Source: Bermanella sp041589295 (lineage in GTDB: Bacteria; Pseudomonadota; Gammaproteobacteria; Pseudomonadales; Oceanobacteraceae). Taken from it: a DNA stretch of 9,115 nucleotides. The position numbers were made by a program, and so were the translations under genes. Below, one piece after another: positions 5,665-9,115 of this stretch. Below the pieces are notes generated by a model. The model was given only the letters and a program-made list of their open reading frames with translations, was not told the DNA's origin and ran no database searches. The stretch's first letter is position 1; the number at the start of each line of letters is the position of its first letter. Location: contig JBFHVZ010000168.1 of NCBI GenBank assembly GCA_041589295.1, positions 1-9,115 of the forward strand, given 5' to 3'.

Positions 5665-7542
5665 GTGTGGCTAGCAGTTATGGCACGCGTAGTATCTCTT
5701 TGTTTTACCCTTTTAATACTTTCCTTTGTGCAACCCTGTTTGGCCGCTGGGCAACCCAGCCCGCGCATCGTGGGCGGCGACGCCGTGGCGCGCAGCCCAT
5801 CATGGATGGTGTCGTTACAATACGGTTATCAGCATTTTTGCGGCGGCACACTTATTGGTCGTTACTGGGTGCTAACCGCTGCTCACTGTCTGCAAAACGT
5901 TAGTGCAGAGCAAATGAATATCTTGGTGGGTGCCCGTGATCGCAGCAGCACGGCTAACACGGGAGCTGACCATGTAGCCGAACGCCACGAAGCCGATTGG
6001 TATTACGTACACCCTGATTACCAACCCAATAATTTTTTAAACGACATCGCCATTATTAAATTAAAGCGAGCGTCTGAATTAACCCCCTTACCTTTGGCCG
6101 ACCCCAGCCTCACCGACAGTTTAGGCAACCAAGGGGCGTTAAAAGTTTATGGCTGGGGGGTGACGAAAATGGGCGATGCCGATTTGCCCGATGTACTGCA
6201 ATCGGTCACCGTACCGTTTCAAACCGACGAGCGTTGCCAAATCATCTATCGCGAAAACGAACAGTACTGGGAAAAATTTATCTGTGCGGGCGAAGACTCT
6301 GGCGGCAAAGATAGCTGCCAAGGGGATAGCGGAGGCCCATTAGTCAAAGAAATAAATGGCGAAACGGCGTTAGTGGGTATCGTCAGTTGGGGCGAAGGTT
6401 GTGCGTTGCACAGTCGATACGGCGTGTATACCCAAGTATCCGCTTATTTGGATTGGATCGAACAGCGTCGCCGAGGTATTACCTTATTGGGGAACACCAG
6501 CTTGGGCTACGTAGGTGAAGGCCTGACCAAAACACAACGCGTTCAATTGTTAAACCATGCCAGTGATGCAGTGGCCATCGACGGTTACAACTTTGAAGGC
6601 GATAACCAAAATATTTTTTCCATGGCCTTTGATGCCAGTATGCTCACCCAGCAAGGCCCAGAAGCCCCAGCCAAGTCCAGTTGTGACGTTAATGTCTCGG
6701 CCAGTGGCAGCCAAGTAGGCGAATTCAAAGCGAACATGGTGTTAAGTGTCGACAACGAACAAATTTACCGAGTGAAACATCCGGTGGCGACTCGAGTACT
6801 CTCGGCCAGAGCAGCCGAAGCATTAGATACGCAATGGTCATGGTACGGTCACCACTGGCTAGCGGTTGAGGACAATCAAGTGCCAGACACGGTCATGGCA
6901 TCCGGTGACGGTGTGCGCAACGAACTTGAGGCCAGTGGACAGCTTAAACAACAAGACACGCGTGATGATGACACCGCCATGTTAATGACCTACCTACAAG
7001 GGCCCGGTGTATTAACCTTTGATGCAAAAGTACGTACGCGTATTCAAGGGGGTCGAACCGATATGCTGGTCATGGAAGTGAACAACCAAAAAACCGATGG
7101 CAAGGTTTTGTATGGTGACCACGATTGGGCGCGCTACTCACTGCAATTGGATGAAGGCATAAACGAAGTCATATTCGCGTTTGTGGATAACGTCGCCACG
7201 GACAGCGGCGACCCATTAAGTGATCAGGTTTGGTTGAACAACCTGCAAGTGTGCGACGAATTTGATCAATGCAGTGCCAGTCAGGCTTATCTTGCTCATG
7301 CCTCTGAGCCCGTGGAAAACACCGACGGTTGCAGCGCAATGGATTACCAAGACAGCCCTTTGGCTTATATTAATCAAGCGGGTGAACGCAATGGCGACAG
7401 CGTGTTGGATGTCAAAGTTGTAAAAGGCGGCGCACAAGGGTGGGGACTATTATCCATGTTGTTGGCGTTGCTTGTGCCTATGTGGTCTGCGACAGAGCGT
7501 TGCTATTTTGGCCGTCGACCTGCAACAAAATCCGGTTGGTAA
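5665..7542 (+). CDS. Secreted trypsin-like serine protease with GlyGly-CTERM tail (second copy)
   Basis: This is a 625-residue paralogue of the preceding protease, 63 bp downstream on the same strand. Counted from GTG 5665, the signal peptide ends near A27/A28 and the propeptide is only about seven residues, ending at Arg34-Ile35-Val-Gly-Gly. The triad is His74, Asp127 and Ser222. Asp216 occupies the Asp189 position, indicating Lys/Arg specificity. Three trypsin disulfides are conserved (C59-C75, C191-C207, C218-C246). The S1 domain ends near 268, followed by Ig-like (about 275-380) and beta-sandwich-like (about 383-532) regions matching the first copy, including a Cys at the start of the Ig-like part (C340 versus C365). 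The tail is K-Gly588-Gly589, a hydrophobic helix (about 592-607), then a long basic end, close to GlyGly-CTERM signals. The start is uncertain: ATG 5680 gives a compact MARVV signal peptide and is the more usual codon, while GTG 5665 has only a close GGA. The 3' end overlaps the opposing gene by 40 bp. Confidence 0.92.
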   Translation: MWLAVMARVVSLCFTLLILSFVQPCLAAGQPSPRIVGGDAVARSPSWMVSLQYGYQHFCGGTLIGRYWVLTAAHCLQNVSAEQMNILVGARDRSSTANTGADHVAERHEADWYYVHPDYQPNNFLNDIAIIKLKRASELTPLPLADPSLTDSLGNQGALKVYGWGVTKMGDADLPDVLQSVTVPFQTDERCQIIYRENEQYWEKFICAGEDSGGKDSCQGDSGGPLVKEINGETALVGIVSWGEGCALHSRYGVYTQVSAYLDWIEQRRRGITLLGNTSLGYVGEGLTKTQRVQLLNHASDAVAIDGYNFEGDNQNIFSMAFDASMLTQQGPEAPAKSSCDVNVSASGSQVGEFKANMVLSVDNEQIYRVKHPVATRVLSARAAEALDTQWSWYGHHWLAVEDNQVPDTVMASGDGVRNELEASGQLKQQDTRDDDTAMLMTYLQGPGVLTFDAKVRTRIQGGRTDMLVMEVNNQKTDGKVLYGDHDWARYSLQLDEGINEVIFAFVDNVATDSGDPLSDQVWLNNLQVCDEFDQCSASQAYLAHASEPVENTDGCSAMDYQDSPLAYINQAGERNGDSVLDVKVVKGGAQGWGLLSMLLALLVPMWSATERCYFGRRPATKSGW

Positions 7543-8153
7543 AATACACGGCCGCTGACTTTACCGCCCAACCGCTCCAACCATTCTGCCAGCGCATGAT
7601 TGCAGTTATAGGCCACCCAGTACGACCGCTGTGGATAGGGCACAAAATAAACCCCTTCGTCCTCGTTTAGTATTTCTTCGTTTTGTCCCTGCTTAAACGA
7701 CGCTTCTAGTTCATCAAATAATTGCGCTGCTTTTTGCGCTTCTGCCTCAAACGTTACCGCCTGTATGCAATCCACAAACAAAGGCGGAATGGATTGGTCT
7801 GGAACCCATGGCACGGCTTTACGCCCCAAGGTACCCAATGTGGGAAACAGCATGTGCGTAATACTGGTGAGTGGATCTCGTTTATTCAAAGCGAATAAAG
7901 CCCAGTCGCCATAGGTGTATTCGATTAATTCGCCATGACGATAAAACGCCAAGCTATGATGCCCCCACGTGCTGTACTGCAATAAATACAGGGTCTCTGT
8001 GGTTTCATGACAGACTGGCAATTCAAAGCGAGTTGCGGAAAATGGCCAAAACATAGGTGTTACCGTTAGCGTCCTTTTAAAGAGCCTCGTTGAACAAACC
8101 GGCTTATGTTTATAGTAGTTGGCTTCGGCTCCCTCAGCTGACATTCCGTCCAT
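7503..8153 (-). CDS. Protein of unknown function with His...Asn-Cys-Asn-His motif
   Basis: This 216-residue protein is transcribed towards the second protease and overlaps its last 40 bases (7503-7542). The conserved-looking parts are STWGHHSLAFYRHG (His65, His66), EYTYGDWALF (79-87), and YNCNHALAEWLERLGG near 182-197 with Cys184. A His block followed by a late Asn-Cys is seen in several uncharacterised families related to permuted papain-like folds (DUF2459 and DUF4105 come to mind), so a Cys-His enzyme or binding protein is possible. I am not sure of the family. No signal peptide or membrane segment is visible. Residues 1-33 look less constrained and the gene may start at Met4 (8144) or Met34 (8054); no start has a convincing Shine-Dalgarno. 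It is divergent from the lipoprotein gene that follows. Confidence 0.75.
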   Translation of the reverse strand: MDGMSAEGAEANYYKHKPVCSTRLFKRTLTVTPMFWPFSATRFELPVCHETTETLYLLQYSTWGHHSLAFYRHGELIEYTYGDWALFALNKRDPLTSITHMLFPTLGTLGRKAVPWVPDQSIPPLFVDCIQAVTFEAEAQKAAQLFDELEASFKQGQNEEILNEDEGVYFVPYPQRSYWVAYNCNHALAEWLERLGGKVSGRVFYQPDFVAGRRPK

Positions 8154-8225
8154 GTTCTACACTGACATGAAGCTATTGGAAAACGTGGCGCATTAGTCAC
8201 GCGACAGGACAGGGATGGGTTCAGC
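8154..8225. other. Short divergent gap between the His-Cys protein and the lipoprotein
   Basis: These 72 bases (120 if the lipoprotein starts at ATG 8274) should hold both promoters. I see no clear -35/-10 pair. TAAATA at 8254-8259 is -10-like for the plus strand, but it lies inside the extended lipoprotein frame, so it argues for ATG 8274, against the signal-peptide argument for TTG 8226. A nine-codon frame from ATG 8167 is present and is probably meaningless. Confidence 0.3.
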
Positions 8226-9115
8226 TTGTCAGTTGTATTTCACCAAACTCATTTAAATAAAGCCGCTCGGCATATGTGTGCTGTGTTAATGCTTGGCCTG
8301 CTGGCGGCTTGTAGCTTTACGCCGAAATACAAAACCATTCGCTACGAATATTACGTCCCACCCACAGAGCAAATCAGTGGTGAACACAAAACCATTAGCT
8401 TGAAGTGGCAAGGGGAAAAACTCACACCGCCTAAAGGCTACCCAGAATCGGAAACCCTGCGATTAAAATGGATAGCCAACGAGAATAACGCCGACGTGCA
8501 AGTGCGCATTCACATTAAACCCAGCGCCCTACGTCATAATCATAATTACTACCACGAAAGCACCGAATTCAAAGTGAATCGGCCCATCAAGGCCTTGTAT
8601 CAAGCGCGCATCAAGGCGCATATACAAACCGACTACGAAGTAGAAATTCGGGATAGAAAAAAAGACGAAGTGATTTTGTTTTATCAGGGAGGGCGACAGT
8701 TTTATTTCGAAAGCCTAGAAGACACCGAAAAACTATCAGGGTCCGAGAGCACCTTAGTCAAAGACTTTTATAAACACGAACCCGCAGCGCGCCAAGCTGT
8801 GGTGGACTACCTGTGGGACAACATGCGCGGCGAGCGCTACAGCTTGTTAGCCAAATTAAAAGCCAAAGTCATGGGTGAAGACTTTGACATACTCACCGAA
8901 CACCCAGAACAAAAGCATTTTGCCGAGGCTTACAAACAACTTAAACAAAACAATAAAAAACTCATCGCGCCTCAGGTTAAACAGCAGTACAGCAATATTG
9001 TTACCAAGCTACAGGCCATCAAACCCGAAGAACGCGATGCCGAACAGCAACTGCTTTTAGAAAGTGCTCAGCAAGGACTCAAGGCCGCTGAATACATACT
9101 CAACAACCCTTATGC
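8226..9115 (+). CDS. Lipoprotein of unknown function, 3' end outside the window
   Basis: The frame is open from 8166 to the window end, with no stop. It encodes a lipoprotein signal with hydrophobic core VLMLGLLAAC; the lipobox LAAC has its Cys at codon 8310-8312. From ATG 8274 the signal is only MCAVLMLGLLAAC, with no basic residue and no ribosome site. From TTG 8226 an n-region with Lys12 and Arg15 is added, and a GGGATGGG stretch lies upstream, so TTG is preferred with moderate confidence. The mature part starts with beta-like sequence (SFTPKYKTIRYEYYVPP, then YPESETLRLKWIANENN). It contains a His/Asn/Tyr-rich patch (ALRHNHNYYH) and becomes helical and charged towards the end (KQLKQNNKKL, EQQLLLESAQQGLKAAEYIL), which may be a helical-repeat region. 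I do not recognise the family. It is probably anchored in the outer membrane. Confidence 0.82.
   Translation, partial: MSVVFHQTHLNKAARHMCAVLMLGLLAACSFTPKYKTIRYEYYVPPTEQISGEHKTISLKWQGEKLTPPKGYPESETLRLKWIANENNADVQVRIHIKPSALRHNHNYYHESTEFKVNRPIKALYQARIKAHIQTDYEVEIRDRKKDEVILFYQGGRQFYFESLEDTEKLSGSESTLVKDFYKHEPAARQAVVDYLWDNMRGERYSLLAKLKAKVMGEDFDILTEHPEQKHFAEAYKQLKQNNKKLIAPQVKQQYSNIVTKLQAIKPEERDAEQQLLLESAQQGLKAAEYILNNPY

Noticed and set aside
5657..5674. ATG GAA TTG TGT GGC TAG, a five-codon frame just before the second protease
   Set aside because: It overlaps GTG 5665 and could be read as a tiny leader peptide, but it lacks a ribosome site and is short enough to be chance.
7440..7670. 76-codon plus-strand frame across the end of the second protease
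   Set aside because: It is a frame shadow of the protease end and of the opposing gene, with no ribosome site.
8875..9060. 61-codon plus-strand frame near the window end
   Set aside because: It is in another frame of the lipoprotein gene and its Ser/Asn/Pro-rich translation has no features of a real protein.
1..9115. Search for defence, phage, CRISPR, transposon or RNA-gene signals
   Set aside because: No spaced direct repeats, transposase or integrase motifs, tRNA-like cloverleaf or toxin-antitoxin arrangement could be seen.

Overview
The window looks like chromosomal DNA from a Gram-negative gammaproteobacterium. Two proteins have lipobox-type signal peptides, and two secreted trypsin-like proteases carry C-terminal glycine/hydrophobic/basic tails of the GlyGly-CTERM (rhombosortase) type. 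In known examples those tails go with type II secretion in Vibrio, Shewanella and Oceanospirillales-like bacteria. Base composition is close to balanced by eye. I see no phage, transposon, tRNA, rRNA or CRISPR features. A marine or aquatic organism is a guess; the genus cannot be read from this sequence.

Layout. (1) 1-183: the last 60 residues of a plus-strand gene, possibly a C-type-lectin-like domain end, followed by a perfect 9-bp GC-rich hairpin (198-218). (2) 302-1981: a complete FAD-dependent oxidoreductase of the carotenoid isomerase / retinol saturase / phytoene desaturase superfamily, standing alone without other pigment genes. (3) 2059-2664: an exported protein of unknown function, preceded by two inverted repeats. 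(4) 2661-3521 (minus): a lipoprotein ending in a Thr-Thr-Asp repeat tail and sharing 4 bp of stop codon with the convergent gene. (5) 3522-3717: a 196-bp divergent intergenic region. (6) 3718-5601 and 5665-7542 (plus): two tandem paralogous trypsin-family proteases of almost equal size (627 and 625 residues), each with two extra beta-rich domains and a C-terminal membrane/sorting tail. (7) 7503-8153 (minus): a small protein with a His...Asn-Cys-Asn-His pattern, overlapping the end of the second protease gene by 40 bp. (8) from 8226 (or 8274) to the window end: an unfinished lipoprotein gene.

How the genes may work together. The centre of the window is cell-envelope and secreted material. The two proteases have complete catalytic triads, the Asp that gives Lys/Arg specificity, and Arg-Ile-Val-Gly-Gly activation sites. 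Each could therefore in principle activate itself or its neighbour after export. The lipoproteins and exported proteins around them are not obviously in the same pathway: strands alternate and there is no clear shared operon. The tandem protease pair is the most interesting part, because it combines gene duplication, a second IVGG motif in one copy, a divergent sorting motif in that same copy, and a shared non-protease half that I cannot assign to a named domain with confidence.
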